Notes under the pieces: generated by a model
What the model was told of the DNA's origin: nothing
What the model saw: only the letters and a program-made list of their open reading frames with translations
Database searches by the model: none
Translations under genes and position numbers: made by a program
NCBI GenBank assembly: GCA_050874665.1
Contig: JBNMLC010000007.1
Location: forward strand, 66,071 to 130,070
From: RUG11237 sp050874665
GTDB taxonomy: Bacteria > Bacillota > Clostridia > Lachnospirales > Lachnospiraceae
Length of the DNA stretch: 64,000 bases
Direction: 5' to 3'
Shown here: one piece after another, positions 33,112-41,621 of the stretch
How the letters are laid out: each line of letters opens with the position of its first letter
Position numbering within the stretch: the stretch's first letter is position 1

Positions 33112-33810
33112 ATGAAAGATACTGATACGCAATTTTCAAAAATCTGTTTTAAAAAACTTTCTCCCCAAAGAAAGCTTGAGTATCTTTGGGATTATTACAA
33201 ATTTCATCTATTCGCTATTCTAGCGCTGTCCACCATTATAATAAGCAGTATATTTATCTGGCGCCAGAATGCAAAGCCAACACTTCTCAATGGCTATCTT
33301 CTCAATGCTGACTGGGGTGACGAACAGGCCAAAGAACTGTTACAGGAATACGTTGCCTGCCGGGGTTACAATTTAGACGAATACAATGCATATTTCAATA
33401 GTTCTGTTTTCATTGATACTGCTATCAAAGACCAGATGAGTACAGTAGCATATACTAAGGTAATGAGCGATTTCGATGTCAAAAAAATTGATTTTTTCTT
33501 TTGTAACCGTGAAATGCTTGACTACTTCGGTGAGCGTGAAATATTTTTAAATTTAGAAGATGCCATGCCGAAAAATCTATATCAGCGCTTTGAGAAGCAA
33601 ATGATTACTACCGATGCATTGAATGCCACGCAAAATAATACTCCTGCTTATGCCTGCGGTATTGACATCAGCAACTCCCCTGTTCTCAAAAGGCTGCAAC
33701 AACAAAAAAACATGTACGAGGACCAGACTGTTTTTCTTACGGTTCCTTACAATTCACAACACCCAGAGCAGGTTTGGGATTTTTTACAATTTCTATATTC
33801 TGAAGATTAA
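33112..33810 (+). CDS. membrane-anchored protein of unknown function
   Basis: A 232-residue protein not assigned to a named family. The N-terminal LSPQRKLEYLWDYYKFH followed by one hydrophobic segment (about residues 34-52) is an anchor arrangement I know from many uncharacterised Clostridia proteins; the basic side should stay in the cytoplasm and the remaining 180 residues outside. The exported part has no cysteine pair or catalytic motif that I recognise; FFFCNREMLDYFG and FLTVPYNSQHPEQVWDFLQFLY resemble parts of solute-binding folds only vaguely. An AGGA site precedes the ATG. Followed by a good terminator. Confidence 0.8.
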   Translation: MKDTDTQFSKICFKKLSPQRKLEYLWDYYKFHLFAILALSTIIISSIFIWRQNAKPTLLNGYLLNADWGDEQAKELLQEYVACRGYNLDEYNAYFNSSVFIDTAIKDQMSTVAYTKVMSDFDVKKIDFFFCNREMLDYFGEREIFLNLEDAMPKNLYQRFEKQMITTDALNATQNNTPAYACGIDISNSPVLKRLQQQKNMYEDQTVFLTVPYNSQHPEQVWDFLQFLYSED

Positions 33811-33816
33811 GTTTAG

Positions 33817-33847
33817 AAAAAGCTATCCACAAAACGGATAGCTTTTT
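33817..33847. terminator. bidirectional terminator after the membrane-anchored protein gene and groEL
   Basis: A 12-bp stem, AAAAAGCTATCC with GGATAGCTTTTT, seven-base loop, T-run on both strands. It lies 6 bases past the plus-strand stop and about 57 bases past the groEL stop. Confidence 0.85.
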
Positions 33848-33903
33848 CTGATCTCATTATCAATACTTATTTATGACAATATCATCTCAAATTTTGATGC
33901 TGC

Positions 33904-35529
33904 TTACATCATTCCCATACCCGGGGCACCACCTGCCGGCATTGCAGGAGCATCTTCTTTGATGTTTGCTACCACAGACTCTGTAGTAAGCAACGTAGAT
34001 GCAACACTGGTTGCGTTCTGTAAAGCACTTCTTGTAACCTTTGCCGGGTCAAGAATTCCTGCTTCTACCATATTCACATATTCTTCGTGTAAAGCGTCAA
34101 ATCCCATTCCCGGTTCTAATTCTTTTACTTTACTAATAATAACAGAACCTTCCAAACCTGCGTTTGCTGCGATATGGAATAATGGTGCTTCCAATGCCTT
34201 TAAGATAAGTTTTGCACCAGTCTTTTCATCACCATCTAATGTGTCTAATAACTTAGCAACCTCTTTCGAAGCGTGGATATATGCAGAACCACCACCTGCA
34301 ATGATTCCTTCCTCTACTGCTGCCTTTGTAGCTGCCAAAGCATCTTCCATACGCAATTTTGCTTCTTTCATTTCTGTTTCTGTTGCTGCACCAACACGAA
34401 TTACTGCAACACCACCTGCCATCTTAGCAAGTCTTTCCTGTAATTTTTCTCTATCAAAATCTGAAGTAGTCTCTTCTAACTGGGATTTAATTTGTCCAAC
34501 ACGTCCTGCAATTTCTTCCTTAGAGCCTTCTCCATCTACAATAATAGTATTTTCTTTCTGTACTTTGACAGATTTTGCACGTCCTAACATATCAAGGGTA
34601 GTTTCTTTTAAGTCCATACCAAGTTCTTCTGAGATTACCTGACCACCTGTAAGAATTGCAATATCTTTTAACATTTCCTTTCTTCTGTCGCCATATCCCG
34701 GAGCTTTCACAGCTACTACATTGAAGGTTCCTCTCAATTTATTTACGATTAAGGTTGTTAAAGCTTCTCCTTCCACATCTTCTGCAATGATAAGAAGTTT
34801 TGCTCCAGACTGTACAATCTGCTCTAATAATGGAAGAATTTCCTGAATATTAGAAATCTTCTTATCTGTAATCAAGATATATGGATTTTCTAATACTGCT
34901 TCCATCTTTTCCATATCTGTAGCCATATATGCTGAAATATATCCTCTGTCAAACTGCATACCTTCTACTAAGTCAAGCTCTGTCTGCATTGTCTTAGACT
35001 CTTCGATGGTGATAACTCCATCTTTGGAAACTTTTTCCATAGCATCTGCTACCATATTTCCAACTTCTTCATCTGCTGCTGAAATCGCTGCAACCTTTGC
35101 AATATGGTTTTTCCCCTGTACCGGAGCAGCCATGTTCTGAATCGCTTCTACAGCCACCTTAGTTGCTTTCTTCATACCTTTTCTTAAGATAATAGGGTTT
35201 GCACCTGCTGCTAAATTTTTCATTCCTTCATTTACCATTGCCTGTGCAAGCACTGTCGCTGTTGTTGTACCATCTCCTGCAACATCATTTGTCTTTGTTG
35301 CAACTTCCTTTACAAGCTGTGCTCCCATATTTTCGAAAGCATCTTCTAATTCCACTTCTTTTGCGATTGTCACACCATCATTTGTAATCATTGGTGCTCC
35401 AAAAGAACGGTCAAGTACTACATTTCTTCCTTTTGGTCCGATGGTTACTCTTACTGTGTTTGCTAATTTATTTACACCTGCTTCTAATGCTGCTCTGGCT
35501 TCTGCCCCATATTTAATTTCCTTTGCCAT
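33904..35529 (-). CDS. groEL: 60-kDa chaperonin GroEL
   Basis: ATP-driven protein-folding ring chaperonin. 541 residues, standard. The ATP site has TIGPKGRNVVLDRSFGAP and DGTTTATVLAQ; AAVEEGIIAGGGSA is the family signature; the C-terminus is the Gly/Met-rich flexible tail. AGGAGG precedes the ATG, 48 bases after groES, in the usual groES-groEL order. Under HrcA control through the CIRCE element upstream of groES. Confidence 0.99.
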   Translation of the reverse strand: MAKEIKYGAEARAALEAGVNKLANTVRVTIGPKGRNVVLDRSFGAPMITNDGVTIAKEVELEDAFENMGAQLVKEVATKTNDVAGDGTTTATVLAQAMVNEGMKNLAAGANPIILRKGMKKATKVAVEAIQNMAAPVQGKNHIAKVAAISAADEEVGNMVADAMEKVSKDGVITIEESKTMQTELDLVEGMQFDRGYISAYMATDMEKMEAVLENPYILITDKKISNIQEILPLLEQIVQSGAKLLIIAEDVEGEALTTLIVNKLRGTFNVVAVKAPGYGDRRKEMLKDIAILTGGQVISEELGMDLKETTLDMLGRAKSVKVQKENTIIVDGEGSKEEIAGRVGQIKSQLEETTSDFDREKLQERLAKMAGGVAVIRVGAATETEMKEAKLRMEDALAATKAAVEEGIIAGGGSAYIHASKEVAKLLDTLDGDEKTGAKLILKALEAPLFHIAANAGLEGSVIISKVKELEPGMGFDALHEEYVNMVEAGILDPAKVTRSALQNATSVASTLLTTESVVANIKEDAPAMPAGGAPGMGMM

Positions 35530-35577
35530 CTTTCATTCCTCCTGATTAATCTGTTTTGATTTTTTAATTTATAAAAA

Positions 35578-35865
35578 TTAATCTTCTACGATTGCTACGA
35601 TATCATTCTGCTTTACTACGATATATTCATCATCGCCAAGCTTTACTTCTGTTCCTGCATATTTAGAGTAGATAACCTTATCTCCTACTTTAACCTGCAT
35701 AGTTACTTCTTTTCCATCTACTACACCACCCGGTCCGACTGCAATTACTTCTGCCTGCTGTGGCTTTTCCTTAGACTGTCCCGGTAAAACAATACCTGAT
35801 TTTGTTGTTTCCTCTGCTTCTAACTGTTTTAAAACTACCTTGTCACCTAATGGTTTTAATGTCAT
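35578..35865 (-). CDS. groES: 10-kDa co-chaperonin GroES
   Basis: The seven-membered lid of GroEL. 95 residues with LKPLGDKVVLKQLEAEE at the start, the mobile loop TKSGIVLPGQSKEKPQ and the C-terminal DEYIVVKQNDIVAIVE. First gene of the heat-shock operon, with an AAGGAGG site and a CIRCE operator 48 bases upstream. Confidence 0.99.
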   Translation of the reverse strand: MTLKPLGDKVVLKQLEAEETTKSGIVLPGQSKEKPQQAEVIAVGPGGVVDGKEVTMQVKVGDKVIYSKYAGTEVKLGDDEYIVVKQNDIVAIVED

Positions 35866-35912
35866 GTTGTTTTCCTCCTTTTATTTCTATGACTAATTAT
35901 CTTCTTTGTTTA

Positions 35913-35939
35913 TTAGCACTCATTTCACTCGAGTGCTAA
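35913..35939. promoter_or_regulatory. CIRCE element (HrcA operator)
   Basis: Perfect TTAGCACTC, nine bases, GAGTGCTAA inverted repeat, the textbook CIRCE, between the groES promoter and gene. Confidence 0.97.
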
Positions 35940-35950
35940 CCGATAGTCAT

Positions 35951-35978
35951 ATATTAACACTTTATATTCAATGTGCAA
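35951..35978 (-). promoter_or_regulatory. groESL promoter
   Basis: Minus strand TTGCAC, 16 bases, TAATAT, ending 12 bases before CIRCE, so HrcA would block at the start of transcription. The remaining 35979-36158 gap is A/T-rich with nothing clear in it. Confidence 0.6.
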
Positions 35979-36158
35979 CTCCATTTATTCGAATTTATAT
36001 CAGTTTACGCCTAATTATTTCTATTTATCTCATTTTTTCTCTTGTTTTCTCGTTTTTCATATTTATTAGTGATTTCACATATTTTTTAGAAATAGTTTAC
36101 TTTTTTTACATTTCTTCCTATTATATGTAAATTTTATATAAAATATTCCTGTTTTTCC

Positions 36159-36575
36159 TTACTTTTCCAATGCCTGTTCCAGTAACGCATAAATTTCCTT
36201 TTTTTGTTTTTTCATATTTATAGGACGAAGTTCTCTGCTCACCATACCATGCACCGTACTGCCTGTGTTAAGAAGTACTCCATCACTTTCACGATATACC
36301 TTATAAGAAAATTCTACTTTTACCATATTCAGTTTTGTAATAGAAGTTTCCACAATGACCACATCGCCATATTTTGCGGCCTGAATATATTTGCACTGAA
36401 GCTCTAACAAAGGAAACAATACACCTTCTTCCTCAATTTTCGAATACGGTATTCCCATTGCTTTTGTAAACTCTGTTCTTCCAGCCTCATACCATATAGG
36501 ATAATTAGAATGATGTACAATTGCCATCTGATCTGTTTCTGCGTATCTTACTGTTAATCTTGTTTTGATTATCAT
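36159..36575 (-). CDS. acyl-CoA thioesterase, YbgC/FadM (4HBT hotdog) family
   Basis: A 138-residue single hotdog domain, standard for the family. The active-site region reads RYAETDQMAIVHHSNYPIWYEAGR: the Asp and the following His/Asn-Tyr pattern match 4-hydroxybenzoyl-CoA thioesterase-like enzymes. It cleaves an acyl-CoA thioester in the cytoplasm; the acyl chain cannot be predicted. It lies 69 bases upstream of the thiE end on the same strand but is downstream in transcription, so may be read through from the thi operon. Confidence 0.88.
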   Translation of the reverse strand: MIIKTRLTVRYAETDQMAIVHHSNYPIWYEAGRTEFTKAMGIPYSKIEEEGVLFPLLELQCKYIQAAKYGDVVIVETSITKLNMVKVEFSYKVYRESDGVLLNTGSTVHGMVSRELRPINMKKQKKEIYALLEQALEK

Positions 36576-36644
36576 TATTTTTTCCCTCTACTCTATAAGC
36601 AAATCTATCTTATTTCTAATTTTCCAATTTCCTGCTTAAAAATA

Positions 36645-37205
36645 TCATTTCATATAATAAGACATTCTACACTCACCTGCAGCTCCGGCTGCTTTTATAC
36701 TTTCCGTATTATCGTCATCAATTCCTCCAATTCCATACACCGGAATTGGAACTGCCCGACAAACTTCCTTTAGGAATCCAATTCCCCTTCCGGGCATTCC
36801 TGCCTTACAGTCTGTTTCAAAAATATGACCTGCCGTCAGATAAGTAGCACCTGATGCATAGGCTTCCTTTGCTTCCGCTACACTGTGAACAGACACACCT
36901 ATACCTTGAAATGCTGCAAGATTTTCCTGTTGTTTTCTTACAATTTCAAGGGGAAGATGGATTTTACCTACGCCTAATTTTTGTGCCACATCTATAAAAC
37001 TGTGCAAAACACATTCTATTCCTTCCTCCTCACAAATCGCCAGCACTTGCCTTGCCAATGCTTCATACGCTTCCGGCTGCAATTCTTTTTCACGTAAAAT
37101 CAACATATCCGGTCTATAAATTCTTGACATTTTTCTTATTTGTTCTGTCAATGGAAGTTTTGCCAATTTCGCAGCAGTTACTGCTATTCTTTTATAGGAA
37201 CACAT
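36645..37205 (-). CDS. thiE: ThiE/TenI-family thiamine phosphate synthase
   Basis: Last gene of the thi operon. ThiE joins HMP-PP with thiazole phosphate to give thiamine phosphate; TenI relatives aromatise the thiazole instead. The barrel has MLILREKELQPEAYEALA, IHLPLE, VSVHSVAEAKEA, YLTAGHIFETDCKAGMPGRG and VYGIGGID. At 186 residues it is somewhat short, and the end (GAAGECRMSYYMK) looks natural rather than cut. The FETDCKAG loop is typical of Clostridia members annotated as ThiE. It overlaps thiH by 14 bases in another frame. Confidence 0.85.
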   Translation of the reverse strand: MCSYKRIAVTAAKLAKLPLTEQIRKMSRIYRPDMLILREKELQPEAYEALARQVLAICEEEGIECVLHSFIDVAQKLGVGKIHLPLEIVRKQQENLAAFQGIGVSVHSVAEAKEAYASGATYLTAGHIFETDCKAGMPGRGIGFLKEVCRAVPIPVYGIGGIDDDNTESIKAAGAAGECRMSYYMK

Positions 37206-38343
37206 AATCGTTCATCACAGGCTGTAATCCCTGTTTTTTGATGCTGGATACTACTTCTGCTACATTTCTTGTATCTGCAATCTCAAACTGGTCATCCCCC
37301 TGTTCTCCTTCCCCCTGATGTCCTCCGATTCCAGTACTTACTCCAGCGGAAATCTTAGTTGCTGCCAATCCAATCACATGGTCACGAAAATCCGCACGTT
37401 CTCTGGTGGATATGGTCATTCCTGCATATGGCATAAAAATACGATATGCACACATTACCTGAAGTAATTCCTTTTCATGTACATTCTTTGGATTAATTTT
37501 GTCGTTATGAATGATAGGACGCAATCTTGGACAGGAAAAAGAAATCTCTGCATGAGGATATTTCTTCTGAATCAAATATGCATGCATTCCTGTAGCAAAT
37601 GCATCTTTTCTAAAATCTGCCAATCCCAAAAGAGCTGCAAAAGCCACTCCGCGCATACCACCTTTTAAGGCACGTTCCTGAGCGTTCACTCTATAAGGAA
37701 ATACTCTTTTATGTCCTGCTAAATGTAGCGTTTCGTACTTGTCTGCATTATAAGTTTCTTGAAATACGGTCACAAAATCAGCTCCACATGTATGGAGATA
37801 AGCATATTCGTCCACGTTCATCGGATAAACCTCAAGCCCAACCATTTTAAAATATTTTCTGGCTATTTTACACGCCTCTCCAATGTACGTTACATCTGAC
37901 ATTTTGCGGCTCTCTCCGGTAAGAATGAGTATTTCCTCCAAACCTGTCTGTGCAATTGCTTTCATTTCCTGTTCTATGCCCTCCAGAGAAAGCTTTGCAC
38001 GCCGAATCGGATTATGACAATTAAATCCACAATAAATGCAATAGTTTTCACAATAATTCGATATATACAATGGTGTGAATAAATATACAGAATTTCCAAA
38101 GTGTTTTGCAGTTTCTAACTTTGCACGTCTTGCCATTTCCTCTAAAAATGGAGCTGCTGCCGGGGATAATAATGCTGCAAAATCTCTTGGTGTAAGACGT
38201 TCCTTTTGCAACGCAGCAAGGACATCCTGCTCAGAATACGCCATGTAATCATACGCTTCCGTGGCATGAAGCACCTGCTCCATAACATCAGAATCTATGA
38301 CCTCCATTCCCTCCATATATTCCATATGATTTGTTTTTTCCAT
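37192..38343 (-). CDS. thiH: 2-iminoacetate synthase (tyrosine lyase)
   Basis: ThiH is a radical-SAM enzyme that splits tyrosine into p-cresol and dehydroglycine, the glycine-imine donor for the thiazole in anaerobes. 383 residues. The [4Fe-4S] motif is CENYCIYCGF (CxxxCxxC), followed by the SAM region ILILTGESRK; MTISTRERADFRDH and STGIGGHQG are C-terminal family features. Its presence instead of glycine oxidase ThiO fits an anaerobe. It follows thiG by 45 bases. Confidence 0.96.
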   Translation of the reverse strand: MEKTNHMEYMEGMEVIDSDVMEQVLHATEAYDYMAYSEQDVLAALQKERLTPRDFAALLSPAAAPFLEEMARRAKLETAKHFGNSVYLFTPLYISNYCENYCIYCGFNCHNPIRRAKLSLEGIEQEMKAIAQTGLEEILILTGESRKMSDVTYIGEACKIARKYFKMVGLEVYPMNVDEYAYLHTCGADFVTVFQETYNADKYETLHLAGHKRVFPYRVNAQERALKGGMRGVAFAALLGLADFRKDAFATGMHAYLIQKKYPHAEISFSCPRLRPIIHNDKINPKNVHEKELLQVMCAYRIFMPYAGMTISTRERADFRDHVIGLAATKISAGVSTGIGGHQGEGEQGDDQFEIADTRNVAEVVSSIKKQGLQPVMNDYVFL

Positions 38344-38388
38344 AAATATCCTCTTTTCTGTCTTTTAATATTGAATCATAAACCCCAT

Positions 38389-39159
38389 TTAATCCTGTAA
38401 AAATCCTGTTAACGGTGAAGATGCCGCTGCACCATTTGAAAGCACACGGCCAAGTCCTGCTAAATATGCTGCACGCCCTGCCTCTATAGCAGATTTAAAC
38501 GCACCCGCCATTGCTACAATATCTCCAGCTGTTGCAATTGCAGTATTTGCCATCACTGCCGCTGCACCAAGTTCCATCGCTTCACAAGCCTGCGAAGGCC
38601 TTCCGATTCCTGCATCCACAATAATCGGAAGCTCTATTTCTTCTATAAGGATACGAATAAATTCTTTGGTTGCAAGTCCCTGGTTAGAACCTATAGGTGC
38701 TGCTAATGGCATAATTGCCGCTGCACCGGCATTTACTAAGTCCCTTGCTACATTTAAATCAGGATACATATATGGCAATACCACAAAACCTTCTTTTGCG
38801 AGAATTTCTGTCGCCTTTATTGTCTCGTAATTATCCGGCAGTAAATATTTACTGTCTCGAATCACTTCCACCTTTACAAAATCTCCACAACCAATCTCAC
38901 GGGCAAGTCTTGCGATGCGCACTGCTTCCTCTGCATTTCTTGCTCCCGATGTATTTGGCAGCAACGTCACCCCTTTCGGAATGTAATCTAAAATATTTCC
39001 CTCTCCATTGGAATTTGCACGACGCAATGCCAAAGTAATCATCTGCGCCCCTGCATATTTCACTGCTGCATCAATTAATTCTACATTATACTTTCCAGAG
39101 CCCAGTATAAATCTGGACGAAAACTCATGTCCGCCTAATACTAATTTGTCATCTTTCAT
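38389..39159 (-). CDS. thiG: thiazole synthase
   Basis: ThiG builds thiazole phosphate from deoxyxylulose phosphate, dehydroglycine and sulfur carried by ThiS. 256 residues. Features: LVLGGHEFSSRFILGSGKY, the Schiff-base Lys in FVKVEVIRD, MPLAAPIGSNQGL and VDAGIGRPSQACEAMELG. An ATG at 39186 would add nine residues, but AGGAAGG precedes the ATG at 39159 at good distance, matching the family start. Directly between thiF and thiH. Confidence 0.96.
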   Translation of the reverse strand: MKDDKLVLGGHEFSSRFILGSGKYNVELIDAAVKYAGAQMITLALRRANSNGEGNILDYIPKGVTLLPNTSGARNAEEAVRIARLAREIGCGDFVKVEVIRDSKYLLPDNYETIKATEILAKEGFVVLPYMYPDLNVARDLVNAGAAAIMPLAAPIGSNQGLATKEFIRILIEEIELPIIVDAGIGRPSQACEAMELGAAAVMANTAIATAGDIVAMAGAFKSAIEAGRAAYLAGLGRVLSNGAAASSPLTGFLQD

Positions 39160-39201
39160 CTTGATTCCCTTCCTATCTCTATCCATAAAATTACTTAATT
39201 T

Positions 39202-39834
39202 TTAACTTTCCGTCTCTCCCAAAATCAAACGTAACAGCATATTCGCCTGGTGTCCTGCACAGATACTGACTCGGGGTGATAACAAGCCCATTCCTGCATA
39301 AGCATCACTTTCGCCATCACCACACACATACAAACGTTTCATCTTCTGTCTTGTGCAAATATAATTACTGCTGCCCACACCTGCCATGCCAGAACCGGAT
39401 ACCACGACAGTGTCCGGCTGCTGCTCTAATAAATAATTCACCAGCATTGCCTTATATTCAGGATTGTCAAAAGCTTCACAAACCAGTCTTTCTCCTGTAA
39501 AAATTTCTTTTATATTTTCTTCCGTCACCTTTTCCTGTACGGTTTCCACTCTGATATAAGGGTTGATTTCTCCAATCATTTCCTGCAAGGCCTTTGTCTT
39601 AGGAATACCGATATGTTCTATCCTGTATGCTTGCCGATTCAGATTTGTAATATCCACATCATCAAAATCAATAAGCTTTAATGTGCCAATTCCGCTTCTT
39701 GCCAACATAAGTGCAATATTAGAACCAAGTCCTCCCAGTCCTGCAATACAGACCTTTGCCTGCTTAAATTTTTCATACACTTCTTTGGAAAACCGCTGAT
39801 CCATCGCCTGTTCTAATTGTTCCTGTGTGACCAT
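39202..39834 (-). CDS. thiF: ThiS adenylyltransferase ThiF
   Basis: E1-like enzyme that adenylates the C-terminal Gly of ThiS so it can accept sulfur. About 210 residues, the short ThiF form. The nucleotide site is IAGLGGLGSNIALMLARSG followed by LIDFDDVDITNLNRQ, where Asp and Arg contact ATP. A GTG at 39846 lies inside thiS; the ATG at 39834 has GGAGG five bases before it and starts one base after the thiS stop, so I chose it. Near the C-terminus VCGDGESDAYAGMG is followed by a hydrophobic helix. Confidence 0.93.
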   Translation of the reverse strand: MVTQEQLEQAMDQRFSKEVYEKFKQAKVCIAGLGGLGSNIALMLARSGIGTLKLIDFDDVDITNLNRQAYRIEHIGIPKTKALQEMIGEINPYIRVETVQEKVTEENIKEIFTGERLVCEAFDNPEYKAMLVNYLLEQQPDTVVVSGSGMAGVGSSNYICTRQKMKRLYVCGDGESDAYAGMGLLSPRVSICAGHQANMLLRLILGETES

Positions 39835-39835
39835 A

Positions 39836-40033
39836 TCACCCTCCACCTACAAAGCTTACCACTTCTATGGTATCTGCTTCGCTAATCATTACTTCCTCAT
39901 AGCTTTTCTTAGGTACAATGGCACCATTCCGTTCCACTGCCACCCTTCTGCTGTCATAGCCCGCTTCCTTTAAATATTCTGCGATGCTTTTTCCCTCCAT
40001 ATGTTCTATGGCCTCTCCATTGATTTGAACCAT
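39836..40033 (-). CDS. thiS: sulfur carrier protein ThiS
   Basis: A 65-residue ubiquitin-like carrier with the required C-terminal Gly-Gly (VSFVGGG) to be adenylated by ThiF and thiocarboxylated. MVQINGEAI starts the beta-grasp fold; RRVAVERNGAIVPKKSYE is the central part. An ATG at 40069 would add 12 residues, but AGAGGAG precedes the ATG at 40033. First gene of the thi operon, just after a leader hairpin. Confidence 0.94.
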   Translation of the reverse strand: MVQINGEAIEHMEGKSIAEYLKEAGYDSRRVAVERNGAIVPKKSYEEVMISEADTIEVVSFVGGG

Positions 40034-40065
40034 GCTATCTCCTCTCTTTCTCTCGCATTTAGTAA

Positions 40066-40125
40066 GCAAAAAAGGTTACATGAAGAAAACTACACCCGCG
40101 GTGGTGTACCCCTTCATGCAACCTT
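40066..40125 (-). promoter_or_regulatory. structured thi-operon leader, attenuator-like hairpin
   Basis: Minus strand: AAGGTTGCATGAAG pairs with CTTCATGTAACCTT (14 bp, one G-U), enclosing GGG, an inner stem TACACC/GGTGTA with loop ACCGCG, and GTTTT; six Ts close it. The structure begins about 10 bases after the expected start of transcription and ends about 33 bases before thiS. It looks like an intrinsic terminator with an internal stem. It lacks the TPP riboswitch core (no CTGAGA), so another ligand or factor would have to act. Confidence 0.7.
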
Positions 40126-40142
40126 TGTTACACTCTTTGCCT

Positions 40143-40171
40143 ATTATATCTAATTTTTTTTTGAATTGCAA
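40143..40171 (-). promoter_or_regulatory. thi operon promoter
   Basis: Minus strand TTGCAA, 17 bases, TATAAT; expected start about 40136. Confidence 0.75.
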
Positions 40172-40203
40172 CTGTTTTTATATGTATATCATGAAGTAAC
40201 AAT

Positions 40204-40623
40204 TCAGATTTTTTCAAAAAATTCTTCTAATTTAGCTATTCTTATTTTTCCTATTTCAGTATATTTCGAAAAAAAGTAAGTTAATATCCCTACTCCTCCA
40301 CACCAAACTACAGCTAAAAAAATGGATAACATAACATCAGATAATACAATCTCGAAAATAATATACGAAAATACAAGTTGTATAATAGTTACCACAGGAT
40401 CTGTGAGTCCGCAAAAAATTTTCTTTTTTATTGTACAATTCTTTTTCATATAACCTACTGCACTATAAAAGAGTGGATTATACATTTTTGAGAATGGAAC
40501 TTCACCAGAACAATAAATAATGTAAAACCAAGAACCTATACATTTTCCAATATACCTTTCTTGTCCGAATTGAGTAATATTATCTAGTTTTTCTTCTATT
40601 TTTTTCAAAGGTTTCATGTTCAT
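40204..40623 (-). CDS. small membrane protein of unknown function downstream of agrB
   Basis: A 139-residue protein without a recognised family. A basic/acidic N-terminal 25 residues is followed by CIGSWFYIIYCSGEVPFS, then two strong membrane segments (about residues 75-95 and 97-117), and a charged tail. Six cysteines are unusual for its size. It is 83 bases downstream of agrB1 and same-strand, so probably co-transcribed with that module. The second ATG (40617) has better spacing from AGGATGG. Its codon use seems more A/T-rich than neighbouring housekeeping genes. Confidence 0.65.
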   Translation of the reverse strand: MNMKPLKKIEEKLDNITQFGQERYIGKCIGSWFYIIYCSGEVPFSKMYNPLFYSAVGYMKKNCTIKKKIFCGLTDPVVTIIQLVFSYIIFEIVLSDVMLSIFLAVVWCGGVGILTYFFSKYTEIGKIRIAKLEEFFEKI

Positions 40624-40706
40624 CCATCCTATCTTATTAAATTGGGATTATCAAATAATGAGAGTTTCTGCGTTATTTTTTGTCTGACTCCCAATTTTGT
40701 GTGTTT

Positions 40707-41276
40707 TTATTTTTCGATTTTTGCCATCATTAAGGATAAGCCTGTACATATACTTGCGAGTAAAATGCCTTCGTATACCGATTCCCAATTGCTTGCAAGA
40801 CTTATTGCAAAGCATATCGTTTCCAAGCACCATATTTGTTTCGCTCTTCTTCCATAAACTTCGATTTCCATCTGTTCTAACGGCTTATTTTCTGCTTCTA
40901 CCGGAGCCCAAAGAAAAATTACAATTCCAAATAACAACCATAATATCAATGCTAACACCATGTTTATAGTAATATACTTAATCGTCGAAAGTGAAATTAT
41001 AATGATAAACATCGTAAGAATATAACATCTTCCTTGTGTACTGGCATGATATCCGCCCGCATAACTTCGCAGTAAACGAAACGCAGTGAAAAAGCCCAAT
41101 ACTCCCACTACCTCTCCAAACAAAAAGCCGATGAAAAGTATTGATACCATATGAATGATATCTATAAACATTCGTTGAAATCCATAAATATAGATTTCTT
41201 CCTGACCGCTTTCAATAATATCCTGTTTTACCAAATATGCCACTACAAGTTTTGCCAGTTCATTAAAGCTTACCAT
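40707..41276 (-). CDS. agrB: AgrB-family autoinducer-peptide processing protease (intact copy)
   Basis: AgrB is a membrane cysteine endopeptidase that cuts the AgrD precursor and closes the thiolactone ring. 189 residues, standard. His77 and Cys84, in SYAGGYHASTQGRC, match the S. aureus catalytic pair in position. Several hydrophobic spans follow, and WAPVEAENKPL is the conserved loop before the last two spans. The start codon overlaps the end of agrD1 by seven bases, showing translational coupling. A second, truncated AgrB lies at 43385-43753. Confidence 0.93.
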   Translation of the reverse strand: MVSFNELAKLVVAYLVKQDIIESGQEEIYIYGFQRMFIDIIHMVSILFIGFLFGEVVGVLGFFTAFRLLRSYAGGYHASTQGRCYILTMFIIIISLSTIKYITINMVLALILWLLFGIVIFLWAPVEAENKPLEQMEIEVYGRRAKQIWCLETICFAISLASNWESVYEGILLASICTGLSLMMAKIEK

Positions 41277-41413
41277 TTTCTTAACTTTTTAACTTGCTCT
41301 AGCAGTTTAGGCTGACAAAAAAATGCATAGCATACAGAATTTGCCTCTCTTTCTGATATCACATAGGCTATGTCTGCCACTTTTTTCAAAAACTTATTTT
41401 TATCCTTTTTCAT
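41270..41413 (-). CDS. agrD: AgrD-like cyclic autoinducer peptide precursor, copy 1
   Basis: A 47-residue precursor too short for most gene callers. An N-terminal amphipathic helix (MKKDKNKFLKKVADIAYVIS) is followed by EANSVCYAFF and the recognition tail CQPKLLEQVKKLRKW. By analogy with other AgrD proteins, Cys28 should form a thiolactone with the residue four places on, giving a CYAFF ring. AAAGGAGG lies six bases before the ATG. The stop overlaps the agrB1 start. Copy 2 at 43747-43890 has the same ten-residue core. Confidence 0.88.
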   Translation of the reverse strand: MKKDKNKFLKKVADIAYVISEREANSVCYAFFCQPKLLEQVKKLRKW

Positions 41414-41445
41414 CGTTGACCTCCTTTCTCTCTTTCGACTTCACT

Positions 41446-41515
41446 ATATTAACACACTTCATATTGACGTGCCGTAACTTGCCTTTTTTTACATATGTTT
41501 TTGTATAAATTTACA
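41446..41515 (-). promoter_or_regulatory. agrD1-agrB1 promoter region
   Basis: A TAATAT -10 box (41451-41446) in GTGTGTTAATATA lies about 33 bases before the ATG. Upstream are AAGTTACGGCA and the near-palindrome TGTAAATTTATACA (41515-41502 on the minus strand). The same elements in the same order precede agrD2. No standard -35 is seen, which suggests an activator, perhaps AgrA. The gap on to 41621 shows nothing else. Confidence 0.6.
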
Positions 41516-41621
41516 CTCATTTTCTATAATATCGTCTCTTCTGCTCTGTAGGCTTTCGAAGTACAAATATTAATATCTTCAGCTTCATTTTTATTCATAT
41601 CATATGATTTCACCCGGGATT

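Noticed and set aside
36645..37205. thiE as a truncated pseudogene
   Set aside because: It is short, but the C-terminal GAAGECRMSYYMK matches the natural ending of related clostridial proteins and all barrel motifs are present.
40066..40125. TPP riboswitch or T-box before thiS
   Set aside because: The TPP core (CTGAGA and the downstream sensor arm) is absent. ACCGCGG recalls a T-box end, but the tRNA-binding GGTGG bulge and a specifier stem are missing, and the bases lie within the hairpin loop.
40651..40833. 60-residue open frame at the end of agrB1
   Set aside because: Mostly inside the agrB1 coding end in another frame, with no ribosome site.
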